Origin: Anaerolineae bacterium
Lineage (GTDB): Bacteria; Chloroflexota; Anaerolineae; 4572-78; J111
DNA: 64,000 nt
Reading direction: 5' to 3'
NCBI GenBank assembly: GCA_023151115.1
Contig: JAKLJP010000010.1
Span: forward strand, 62,001 to 126,000
This document shows positions 24,413 to 32,363 of this stretch, one piece after another (position 1 is the first letter of the stretch; each line of letters starts with the position of its first letter). A program made the position numbers and the translations under genes. The notes beneath the pieces were generated by a model. It saw nothing but the letters and a program-made list of their open reading frames with translations, was not told the DNA's origin and did no database searches.

Positions 24413-25819
24413 TTATTCTAGCTTCGGCACAGCCCGAGCCATATTCTCAGTCGAGAAACGGAAGCTGTTCGGGCTGTGGTTGAGATGATCTTCAAATAAA
24501 TAACGCCACAACTGCGCCAGGCGGCGTGGATTGTGGCAGGCGTGTTCAATGAATTGGTCATAAAGGTTATTGTCAAAGAAGTTTTCCGGTTTTAGGAAGA
24601 TGTCAGCCAGACCAGCCACGCATTGAAAACGCCACTGAATGAGCTGATAAATATGTTCGCTGGCCCAGGTTAATTCAGAAGTTGGTACTTTGCATAAGAT
24701 TTCGCGAAAACTTGAGGGCCAATTAAGCGGTAAGAATAATTTGATGATAATGGCATTGGCGGCCCATGTCTGCATCTTCTCCAGGTAGATTTTTGCCCCT
24801 CGGCAGTTGGATTGGTTGAAGTCAAGGACCAACAAAAGTTGGTTAAAGCCGAGCGATTCGAGGCACAGTTTAACCTGCTCCGGCCATTTTTTAGGCTGAG
24901 GCCGGGTGATCAAGCCAATCTGTTTCATCAGTCCGCCCAGACTTTGGTCAGCTTCCAACACCGGCTTGAGCCGGACTTCAACAGTCTCACTATTAAGGCT
25001 CTGCAACCATAGCCGCAGCAAAAATTGCTTTTCAGCCAGATTCAGGGCTAAAAATTTGGATGAATTGACCCGGACAAATTCTAACAAAGCGCCAGCGCAT
25101 TTGGTCTGCACATCCAATAAAGCAGCTCGATCACCAGTAATGAAAACAGGCAAGGTCTGAGCCAACAAGCGTCCATCCACATTGCCTATTTGCACCAGGG
25201 CATTGGCGAAAGCTGTTTTGCCAACCCCTGCACCGGCCAGGATCACTTCGGGCGAACCATTAATCACAATTTCCTCATACTTTGGATGGCCGCTCCAAAA
25301 CCCACCGGCTTCGCTAAATAAAAAATCCAACTCAGACTTATGCTCGGCCCGATAGTCTGGAAATGGAGTGTATCCCTTCAAAATAGCGCTGATTTGGCTG
25401 TTGGGATACCAAACAGGCTGAGGTTTTGGGAAATCCGACTTTTTCTTTCCTGGAAGGTTGAATGTTGGGCCAGGAGTTGGAAGCGCCGCTTCCCCTACCT
25501 TTTCTTTCTCGGAAGATGATGTTATCTGGTGGCTGCTGCTAGAAATTTGTTCTTCGAGGTTATCCTCATAATACGGTTGGTGCGCCTCAAATTGAGCCGA
25601 ATTGCGTTCCTTGATTTCTTTGAGCAATGTATCCAGCAACATCCTTCTTTCGGCGTATTCAATCAAAAAGTCAACAATTTTAGCTTTGCCGGTATTTTCA
25701 GCCAATTGGTCATAAACGGGCCTGAACAGCGGCGCCTCATAACAGAGGCGCCGCAGTTCCTCGCTGGTAAAACCTGCAATGAGCAGTATGCGGATATTTT
25801 CGAAGTTATATCTGGTCAC
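24413..25819 (-). CDS. P-loop ATPase with N-terminal death-like effector-associated domain
   Basis: The 468-residue protein starts with a compact helical domain (about 5-80: IRILLIAGFTSEELRRLCY, then KIVDFLIEYAERRMLLDTLL). Its spacing and motifs fit effector-associated domains such as EAD7 of Chloroflexi and cyanobacterial conflict systems. A Ser/Pro-rich linker follows. The ATPase has Walker A GAGVGKTA (about 196-203) and Walker B LLLVLDFNQ. EADs work as adaptors that bring together sensor and effector chains. The GTG at 25819 is chosen because AAGGG precedes it; a TTG at 25843 is upstream. It is the first gene of the locus, divergent from the PfkB gene. Confidence 0.7.
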   Translation of the reverse strand: MTRYNFENIRILLIAGFTSEELRRLCYEAPLFRPVYDQLAENTGKAKIVDFLIEYAERRMLLDTLLKEIKERNSAQFEAHQPYYEDNLEEQISSSSHQITSSSEKEKVGEAALPTPGPTFNLPGKKKSDFPKPQPVWYPNSQISAILKGYTPFPDYRAEHKSELDFLFSEAGGFWSGHPKYEEIVINGSPEVILAGAGVGKTAFANALVQIGNVDGRLLAQTLPVFITGDRAALLDVQTKCAGALLEFVRVNSSKFLALNLAEKQFLLRLWLQSLNSETVEVRLKPVLEADQSLGGLMKQIGLITRPQPKKWPEQVKLCLESLGFNQLLLVLDFNQSNCRGAKIYLEKMQTWAANAIIIKLFLPLNWPSSFREILCKVPTSELTWASEHIYQLIQWRFQCVAGLADIFLKPENFFDNNLYDQFIEHACHNPRRLAQLWRYLFEDHLNHSPNSFRFSTENMARAVPKLE

Positions 25820-25958
25820 ACACTCACCCTTCCCTTGACCCAATTATAACACATTTTCCAGTTAAGTTTTAGATAAATATTCAACTTCCGAGTAATTTCT
25901 AAAATCTTCTCAATCATGGTATAGTCTGTCTCACACATCCACAGGGCAGGCAAAATCT

Positions 25959-26894
25959 ATGGCCGAACCAACTCAACCCTACGTCCTGGTCGTCGGCGCG
26001 GCAGGGATCGACTCGAAGGGCAAAGCGAATGCGCCGCTCACCCTGGGCAGCAGCACCCCGGGGACCATCCGCGTCTCTGTCGGCGGGGTGGCCCGCAATA
26101 TTGCCGAAAATTTAGCCCGGCTGGGCGTCGAAGCGGTTTTACTTTCGGCCATCGGCGCGGGCGGGTCTGGCCAGCGTATTCTGGCGAATGCGGGCGAGGT
26201 GGGGATCAACACCGATTACCTCATTATCTCGGCCCAGCACCACACAGCGGCCTACATCGCTCTGCTTGATGAAAAGGGCAACCTGGTCATGTCGGTAGAC
26301 GACATGGAAATTTTGGCCCTGATTACCCCGCAGATGATCAACCGGCGGCGCAGCCTCATCAAAAATGCGGCGATAGTTGTTTTTGACGCTAATTTACCGG
26401 AAGCGACCATTGCTGCCTTGGTTAAAGTGGCGCAGCGATACGGCGTCCGCCTGTGCGCCGATCCCACCTCTAATCTGCTGGCCTCACGCTTAAAAGCTTA
26501 TCTGCCTGACTTGTTCATGATCATTCCCAACGTGTTTGAAGCGGAAATCCTGTCAGGCAAAACGATCAAGGATGAAAGCGGCGCGATTGCCGCCGCCCGC
26601 GCCTTGGTCAATGCCGGGGTCAAGATCGTTATTATCACCCTGGCCGAGGCCGGGGTGGTCTATGCTTCGGCCAGGGCCAGCGGCCACATCCCGGCCATCG
26701 CCACCAATATTGTAGACCCCTCCGGGGCCGGCGATGCGCTCACCGCCGCCGTCGTCTTTGGCCTACTCAACAACATTCCTCTTGACGAGTCGGTTCGGCT
26801 GGGGGCCAGCGCCGCCGCCATGACCCTGGCCTGCAGCGATACCGTCTGCGGAGATTTGAGCCTGGATATTTTGTACGATAATTTGCTAATCTGA
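25959..26894 (+). CDS. PfkB-family carbohydrate kinase (pseudouridine kinase-like)
   Basis: The 311-residue ribokinase-fold protein has GGVARNIAENLARLG (about 47-61), which resembles pseudouridine kinase PsuK (GGVGRNIAQNLA), and the C-terminal DPSGAGDALTAA with the catalytic Asp. It is expected to phosphorylate a nucleoside or sugar with ATP. No psuG glycosidase lies next to it, so the substrate is only suggested. It is divergent from the ATPase locus; a TATAGT (25920-25925) is a plausible -10. A word-hairpin separates it from maoC. Confidence 0.82.
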   Translation: MAEPTQPYVLVVGAAGIDSKGKANAPLTLGSSTPGTIRVSVGGVARNIAENLARLGVEAVLLSAIGAGGSGQRILANAGEVGINTDYLIISAQHHTAAYIALLDEKGNLVMSVDDMEILALITPQMINRRRSLIKNAAIVVFDANLPEATIAALVKVAQRYGVRLCADPTSNLLASRLKAYLPDLFMIIPNVFEAEILSGKTIKDESGAIAAARALVNAGVKIVIITLAEAGVVYASARASGHIPAIATNIVDPSGAGDALTAAVVFGLLNNIPLDESVRLGASAAAMTLACSDTVCGDLSLDILYDNLLI

Positions 26895-26910
26895 ACCTTG
26901 GTACAACAGG

Positions 26911-26984
26911 AAGGAACTGAGGGAGGTTGAGGGAACTGAAGGAAGAAAAAAGTTCCCTCAGTTCCTTCAGTTCCTATAGTTCCC
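26911..26984. repeat. Word-hairpin repeat, GTTCCCTCA family
   Basis: The left arm, 26911-26944, holds GGAACTGAGGG-type words. The right arm, 26951-26984, holds GTTCC words in inverse order. It fills most of the 113-base gap between PfkB and MaoC genes and shares words with 2690-2764 and 52476-52553. Confidence 0.88.
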
Positions 26985-27007
26985 ATCTTTTTCTGACGGA
27001 GGATTGG

Positions 27008-27466
27008 ATGAAATTCGCCCCGCGCGGCATGCATTTTGAAGAGTTTGAACCCGGCCTGGAAATTTACACCGCGGCCCGGACCATTACCGAAACCGATATC
27101 GTCAACTTCGCCGGCCTGTCGGGCGACTTCAACTTTATCCACACCGACGCCGAGAGTTCCAAAGCTACGCCCTTTGGGCAGCGGGTTGCTCACGGCATGC
27201 TGGTCGCCTCGATTGCCAGCGGGCTGGCCGTGCAGCAGGGTTTTATTGACGGCACCACCCTGGCCTTCCGCGAACTGACCTGGAAGTTCACCAAGCCGGT
27301 TTTGATTGGGGACACGATTCAGGTGCAAATCAAGGTGCTTGAAACCAAACGCATGCGCGGTCTGGGCGGCGGGGTGGTCACATTTGAAGCCCGTGTGCTC
27401 AATCAGCACGATGAGCTGGTGCATAAAGGCGAGTGGCGCATGTTGATTAAATCGCGGGAGGGGTGA
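27008..27466 (+). CDS. MaoC-like (R)-hydratase / hot-dog dehydratase
   Basis: The 152-residue hot-dog protein has the MaoC hydratase motif FAGLSGDFNFIHTD with catalytic Asp and His, then VAHGMLVASI. These enzymes hydrate trans-2-enoyl-CoA. The start at 27008 is chosen because GGAGG lies six bases before it; an upstream in-frame ATG at 26927 lies inside the word-hairpin repeat and would encode a Ser/Lys-rich tail of repeat origin. It is the middle of three plus-strand genes (PfkB, MaoC, cyclase). A fatty-acid or polyester substrate cannot be decided. Confidence 0.85.
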   Translation: MKFAPRGMHFEEFEPGLEIYTAARTITETDIVNFAGLSGDFNFIHTDAESSKATPFGQRVAHGMLVASIASGLAVQQGFIDGTTLAFRELTWKFTKPVLIGDTIQVQIKVLETKRMRGLGGGVVTFEARVLNQHDELVHKGEWRMLIKSREG

Positions 27467-27474
27467 GACGGGGG

Positions 27475-27541
27475 GAACGAGAGGCGAGGACGCGAAAAGA
27501 CATTCTGTCGCCTCTTCGCGTCACGCCTCCTCGCCTCTTCG
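27475..27541. repeat. Word-hairpin repeat, GAGGCGA family
   Basis: The left arm is 27475-27501 (GAGAGGCGAGGACGCGAAAAGAC-like) and the right arm, 27507-27541, is three inverted CGCCTC words. It fills the gap between MaoC stop (27466) and the next start (27550). The same words recur at 43181-43266. Confidence 0.85.
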
Positions 27542-27549
27542 AGAGAAAC

Positions 27550-28173
27550 ATGACAAAAATCTTCGACATTACCCGTACCATCAACCCAACCCTGGCCGTC
27601 TGGCCCGGCGACACGCCGTTTTCAGCCCAGGTCATCACCGCCATCAAAGACGGTTCCGCCATCAACCTGACCACCCTGACCATGAGCAGCCACATGGGCA
27701 CGCACGTGGACGCGCCCTATCACTTTCTAGACGACGATTTGACGATGGAAGCCGTACCGCTGGAGGCATACCTCGGCCCGGCGACGGTGGTGACGGTGCA
27801 GCGCGAAGCCGGCCCGCTGACCCCGGCGGATTTCCCCGGTTTGGATTGGAATGGGGTCAAACGGCTGCTAGTTCATTCGGTCGCCAGCGATAAGCCTGTT
27901 GACCAATTTCCCACCGAGTTTGTCTATCCTTCGTCGGAACTGGCCGAGCTGATGGCCCAGTATGGCGTTGTTCTGTTTGGCTCCGACGCGCCCTCGATGG
28001 ATGATATGGACAGCAAAACCCTGCCGGGACACAAAGCTCTCCGCCGCCGCATCGCCATTCTCGAAGGGCTGCTCCTGAAGGGCGTCCCCGATGGTAATTA
28101 CGAACTGATCGCCCTGCCGCTTAAAATCGAAGGCGGTGATGGCTCGCCGGTGCGGGCTATTTTGCGCGGTTAA
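27550..28173 (+). CDS. Cyclase-family metal hydrolase (kynurenine formamidase KynB-like)
   Basis: The 207-residue protein of the cyclase (PF04199) family has WPGDTPF at 17-23 and the metal motif SSHMGTHVDAPYHF (about 50-63) with the usual two His and Asp. SDAPSMDD and LEGLLL near the C-terminus are typical of KynB. KynB hydrolyses N-formylkynurenine. No tryptophan dioxygenase or kynureninase lies nearby, so the substrate is uncertain. The start at 27550 is chosen because an upstream in-frame ATG is inside the word-hairpin. Confidence 0.85.
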   Translation: MTKIFDITRTINPTLAVWPGDTPFSAQVITAIKDGSAINLTTLTMSSHMGTHVDAPYHFLDDDLTMEAVPLEAYLGPATVVTVQREAGPLTPADFPGLDWNGVKRLLVHSVASDKPVDQFPTEFVYPSSELAELMAQYGVVLFGSDAPSMDDMDSKTLPGHKALRRRIAILEGLLLKGVPDGNYELIALPLKIEGGDGSPVRAILRG

Positions 28174-28190
28174 CCCCCTTTCATTTTCTT

Positions 28191-28219
28191 TTGACGCTCC
28201 TGCTGGCCTCTGCTATAAT
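28191..28219 (+). promoter_or_regulatory. Sigma-70-type promoter of the FHA gene
   Basis: TTGACG (28191-28196), a 17-base spacer and TATAAT (28214-28219). Transcription should begin near 28226, leaving a leader of about 260 bases that contains a word-hairpin. Confidence 0.8.
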
Positions 28220-28354
28220 TGCACATTGGATTTCTAGGGTCATTCAATTCCTATCCACCCGTTTGCCCCCCAGAAAGATGAAGGTTTTTCTTTATTTTTA
28301 GTATACCTTGTATATTGCTTAAGCCCTGATTTCAAGATCGGCAATAATCGGGAA

Positions 28355-28408
28355 GGGTGGAAGATTGGAAGGTTGGCTTTATCCAGCCTTCCAATCTTCC
28401 AATCTTCC
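28355..28408. repeat. Word-hairpin repeat, GGAAGATTGGAAGG family
   Basis: The left arm (28355-28378) is GGAAGATTGGAAGGTTGG-like; the right arm (28385-28408) is its near-perfect inverse with TTCCAATC repeated. It lies in the leader of the FHA gene. Similar words occur at 36431-36490. Confidence 0.9.
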
Positions 28409-28488
28409 AGACACCGGATTTTGCTTGCAGGCAAAAATCATTACAGGGTGTGACAAGAATAAAAGAGGATGAAGAGAAGGTTGCTTTT

Positions 28489-30774
28489 ATGGAAGAAAAA
28501 CAACACGGCGCAGCCACCCAGGTTGGGCCGTCAATGGCTCCTAAATTAGAAGTTGTCCGGGGCGAAAATGTGGGTGAAACGTTCAAAGTCAAGCTGACTA
28601 CCCGCATTGGCCGCGAACAGGACAACGACATCATCATTCTCGACCCCAAAATGTCCCGCTACCACGCCCAAATCTCAATGGAAGCGGGCCAATGGCTGCT
28701 AACCGATCTGGGCAGCTCCAACCACACTTACCTCAACGGGACTATCGTCACCGAGCCAACTCCGCTCAAACCCGGTGACCGGATCAGCCTGGGCGAAACG
28801 GAGTTAGTCCTCAATGTGCCGGGCGCCGCCGTGACCGAACCGGCTCCGGCCAGAACTGCGCCTATGCCGGTCATCCCCCCCCCGCCAGGCGCCGCAGTTC
28901 CGCCGCCTGCACCGGGACTGCCTCGGCTGGCCTGGATTGCCGGTGGTTTTATTTTGTTGCTCTTTTTGGTCGCAGCAGCTATTTTGTACTTCATCTTTAG
29001 CCGTCCCCCTGCCGGTGAGGAAACCGTGACCGAGGCCGGTACGCCCACTGCCATTGTGGACCCCAGCAGCGGCGACAGCCAGCCGCCCGCCGAAGCGCCC
29101 AACCGCCCGGCCGATTTGGCCCTGATTTACGAAGATGATTTTGGCGATTCCTTCAGCGGCTGGGACGACGCTTTTGATGCTTACACCACCAAACAGTACG
29201 GCAACAATCGTTACCAGATTGAAGTGACCACCAGCAACCTGGTCGCCTGGGGGCTGGCCAACCGCGACGTGGCCGATTTTGAAGTCGAGGTTGAAGCCAA
29301 GCTGGAAGATGGCGCAGACAGCAACGGCTACGGCCTGCTTTTCCGCTTTCAGGACCGCGAAAATTTCTATCGCTTTGATATTTCCGGCGATGGTTATTAC
29401 TTGCTTAGTAAATTTGTGAAGGGTGAATGGGCCACGCTGGTTGATTGGACCGCTTCGCCCTTTATCAACAAAGGCAAATCGGCTAATATTCTCAAGGTCT
29501 CGGCCTTTGGGCCGCATCTTACCATCTGGGCCAACGGCCAGCAGTTGGCTACCGTGGAGGACGACTCGCTGTCGCACGGCAATTTTGGCTTTTTTGCCGG
29601 CACCTTTAGCGAGCCGCTGGTCTGGGTCAGCTTTGATAATTTAAAACTGTGGACTCCTCCCAATCAAGAAATCACATTATTACCCACCGCTACCCGCCCA
29701 CGTGGCCTGCCGCCGACAGCCACCCTGCCCGCCGCCACGCCGCTGCCGCCAACGGCGACTCCCACGCCCACCGCCGAAACTACAGCCGAGGCTGAAGCAA
29801 CCGTCGAGGCCGAAGCCACCGTCGAACCGACCGAGGAACCGACCGTCACCCCCACCAGCGAACCGACCGCCACGCCGGTGCCGCTGCCCGAATATGCTTC
29901 GCGTGACCAAACCCTGGCCCGTGGTGAAAAAGAAGTTACCGGGCGTATTATCTTCCCCGTTTTTGATGCGGCCCGCGGGACTTATGATATTTATATCGCC
30001 GACGCCTTCGACGGGGCCGGCAAAGAGCTGGTCCAAAAAGATGCCAGCCAGCCGGCCTTGAGCGCCGACGGGGCCGACCTGGCTTACCGCTCGTGGCAGC
30101 CCGATAAACGCGGTCTTTTTGCCCGGCCCTTGAGCGGCGGCGACGCCTGGCAGATTAACCCCTTCTTCGAGTCGGCTCGCCCCCAATTTTCGCCCGTAGA
30201 CAAAAGCCTGATCTTCCATTCGCGAGTAGGCGGCAAAGAGCCGGCGGTCTATCGCGTGGTCAATGGGGTAGGTGAAGTGATGCGGCGCGAAGGCTTTCCG
30301 ATCCAGGGTGAGTCGGCCAAATGGTCGCCCGACGGCCAGCAGTTTGTTTACAGCAGTTGCCTGGGCGGCAAGTGCGGCGTTATCCGCAGCAATATTGACG
30401 GGGCCAACCCGGTCATTCTGAGCGACCATCCCACCGACACCAACCCGGAAATTTCGCCCGACGGCTCCACCGTCGTATTTATGTCCAAGCGCAGCGGCAA
30501 TTGGGAAATTTACTCGGTTGGCATTGACGGCGGCCCCATCAGCGCCCTCACCTCAGACCCGGCCAACGATGGCCTGCCCACTTGGTCGCCGGATGGAAGC
30601 AAGATTGCCTTTGTGGCCAATCGAGACGGCGAGTGGAGCATTTGGGATATGGACCCCGACGGCGGCAACCAACGCCGTCTCTTTGCCATCGGCGGCTCCA
30701 TTGACGGGACGGTTCAGCTAGACCCCAGCAACAGCCGGAGCTGGACCGAAGAAAACATTGATTGGGCCCCGTAA
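28489..30774 (+). CDS. Membrane-anchored FHA domain protein with lectin-like fold and PD40 propeller
   Basis: The 761-residue protein has a cytoplasmic FHA domain (about 19-108: GREQDN, SRYHAQI, SSNHTYLNG) that should bind phosphothreonine. A Pro-rich linker and one membrane helix (about 147-170) follow. Outside are a concanavalin-like/DUF1080-type domain (about 215-385: YEDDFGDSFSGW, FRFQDRENFYRF), a long Thr/Pro/Glu linker, and a C-terminal TolB-like PD40 propeller (repeats of SPDGxxxxF). It could couple internal phospho-signals to an envelope sensor. ATG at 28489 is chosen because the earlier in-frame ATG at 28357 lies in the word-hairpin. Promoter at 28191. Confidence 0.85.
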   Translation: MEEKQHGAATQVGPSMAPKLEVVRGENVGETFKVKLTTRIGREQDNDIIILDPKMSRYHAQISMEAGQWLLTDLGSSNHTYLNGTIVTEPTPLKPGDRISLGETELVLNVPGAAVTEPAPARTAPMPVIPPPPGAAVPPPAPGLPRLAWIAGGFILLLFLVAAAILYFIFSRPPAGEETVTEAGTPTAIVDPSSGDSQPPAEAPNRPADLALIYEDDFGDSFSGWDDAFDAYTTKQYGNNRYQIEVTTSNLVAWGLANRDVADFEVEVEAKLEDGADSNGYGLLFRFQDRENFYRFDISGDGYYLLSKFVKGEWATLVDWTASPFINKGKSANILKVSAFGPHLTIWANGQQLATVEDDSLSHGNFGFFAGTFSEPLVWVSFDNLKLWTPPNQEITLLPTATRPRGLPPTATLPAATPLPPTATPTPTAETTAEAEATVEAEATVEPTEEPTVTPTSEPTATPVPLPEYASRDQTLARGEKEVTGRIIFPVFDAARGTYDIYIADAFDGAGKELVQKDASQPALSADGADLAYRSWQPDKRGLFARPLSGGDAWQINPFFESARPQFSPVDKSLIFHSRVGGKEPAVYRVVNGVGEVMRREGFPIQGESAKWSPDGQQFVYSSCLGGKCGVIRSNIDGANPVILSDHPTDTNPEISPDGSTVVFMSKRSGNWEIYSVGIDGGPISALTSDPANDGLPTWSPDGSKIAFVANRDGEWSIWDMDPDGGNQRRLFAIGGSIDGTVQLDPSNSRSWTEENIDWAP

Positions 30775-30777
30775 CAA

Positions 30778-30861
30778 AAATAAGAAATGAGAAGTGAAAA
30801 AGTTGTTTGCCGCTTAACTCTAATTTCTTATTTCTTATCTCTTAATTTCTTATTTCTTACT
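30778..30861. repeat. Word-hairpin repeat, TTTCTTA family
   Basis: The left arm is AAATAAGAAATGAGAAGTG (30778-30796); the right arm, 30821-30861, is four inverted TTTCTTAT/CTCTTA words. It starts three bases after the FHA stop codon and precedes the M23 peptidase. Confidence 0.82.
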
Positions 30862-30885
30862 TGAACCATTCCCCTGGAGACCCCC

Positions 30886-32238
30886 TTGCTGTTCCCCACC
30901 CTCGATAAGCAAACCACCTGGATCGTCCTGGGCGTCACCGTTGGCGTCATCCTGACTGTGTTGGTCATTGTTATAATTGGTGTGAACCAGGCCAACCAGG
31001 CTAACGCCCTGGCCGCGGCCACCGCTACCGCTACCAAAACACCCACCAGGCCGCCGACCTCCACCCCAACTCCTACGCCCACCAACACCTCAACCTCCAC
31101 ACCAACCTCGACGCCGACGGTAACGAACACTCCTACCCCAACCCATACGCCGACCACCACCAGCACACCTACCTTTACACCGGAGCCGCCTACACCTACT
31201 TTCACCCCCACCGCTACGCCGCTTGTCGTCGAAACGGCCACACTGACCCCGACCGCTCCCTTGACCATCACCCTGGCGCTGACGGATACGACGACTCTGA
31301 CTAACACCGAGGTTATGACCCCGGCCACGGTCCCCTCACCGACCATTGTGCCAACCCCGCTGCCGCGCACCGTCACCGTTCCCGCCGACATTCCCGATTA
31401 CCGGCAGGTGAGCGATCACTTCTGGTTTACCCGGCCCTTCACCGAAGCCTATCCCAATTGGGGTAGTTTCTATTATCCTTACGGCACCAACGCCGGGGGC
31501 AAATATTTCTGGCACTTTGGGATTGATATTCAAAGTTTTGGCGGCCAGCCGATCATTTCAGTAGGCGAAGGGGTGGTGGTCCATGCCGGGCCGGATACAA
31601 CCCAGGCCACCCAGCTTGGCCCCTGGCCCGATTTCTATGGCCAGGCAGTGGTGATCGAACACACGCAGCGGTCGCATGACAAGCCGGTTTATACGCTGTA
31701 TGGACATGTCTCCAAAGTGTTGGTCCAGGTGGGACAGCCGGTCAAAGCCGGACAGCCGATTGCCCTAGTCGGTGGGCTGGGGGTGGCAACCGGGCCGCAT
31801 TTGCATTTGGAAGTGCGTTTGGGGGGGACAACCTACAACGACACCCGCAACCCCGACTTGTGGCTGCGGCCCGATCCCGGCTATGGGGTCATCGCCGGGC
31901 GGGTGGTGGATTATCAAAACTTTTTTGTGCCGGTGCAGCTTGTCACCTTACACCGGGCCGACGACCCCAGCCGCTTCTGGCGGGAAACTTTCACCTATCC
32001 CGATCACCAGGTCAACTCCGACGATCAGTATTTTGAAACTTTCACCTTTGCCGACGTGCCCGCCGGCAAATATCTGCTCAAAACCACCTTCGACGGCCGC
32101 CAGTTGGTCGTTCCGGTCACGGTCAAAAGCGGCGCAACCAGCTTTGCCCTTATGCAGCAGACTCAGCCGCCCCAAACCCCACCCGCCCCAACGCCAGCGG
32201 CAGTTCAATTGCCTGCTATCGAATCCCCATCGAACTGA
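30886..32238 (+). CDS. Membrane-anchored M23 (LytM) peptidase with Thr/Pro stalk
   Basis: The 450-residue protein has a short N-terminus, one membrane helix (about 11-34) and a Thr/Pro-rich stalk (about 50-165). The LytM domain follows, with the zinc motif HFGIDIQ (HxxxD) and HLHLEV (HxH), plus YGHVSKVLV. M23 peptidases cut peptidoglycan cross-bridges. A C-terminal beta domain (about 335-430) follows. The start is TTG at 30886 with GGAG nine bases upstream. It probably shares the transcript of the FHA gene. Confidence 0.85.
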   Translation: MLFPTLDKQTTWIVLGVTVGVILTVLVIVIIGVNQANQANALAAATATATKTPTRPPTSTPTPTPTNTSTSTPTSTPTVTNTPTPTHTPTTTSTPTFTPEPPTPTFTPTATPLVVETATLTPTAPLTITLALTDTTTLTNTEVMTPATVPSPTIVPTPLPRTVTVPADIPDYRQVSDHFWFTRPFTEAYPNWGSFYYPYGTNAGGKYFWHFGIDIQSFGGQPIISVGEGVVVHAGPDTTQATQLGPWPDFYGQAVVIEHTQRSHDKPVYTLYGHVSKVLVQVGQPVKAGQPIALVGGLGVATGPHLHLEVRLGGTTYNDTRNPDLWLRPDPGYGVIAGRVVDYQNFFVPVQLVTLHRADDPSRFWRETFTYPDHQVNSDDQYFETFTFADVPAGKYLLKTTFDGRQLVVPVTVKSGATSFALMQQTQPPQTPPAPTPAAVQLPAIESPSN

Positions 32239-32363
32239 TAGAGAAATCAATCTCCTGAACAAAATTCAAAGGCCGCACTTGAACCACTGGCCTATTTACG
32301 CTAACCCATAAAAGTGTTATCCTATATAACGGGAGATGGATTACCAGTTTATCCAGGGGAAGT

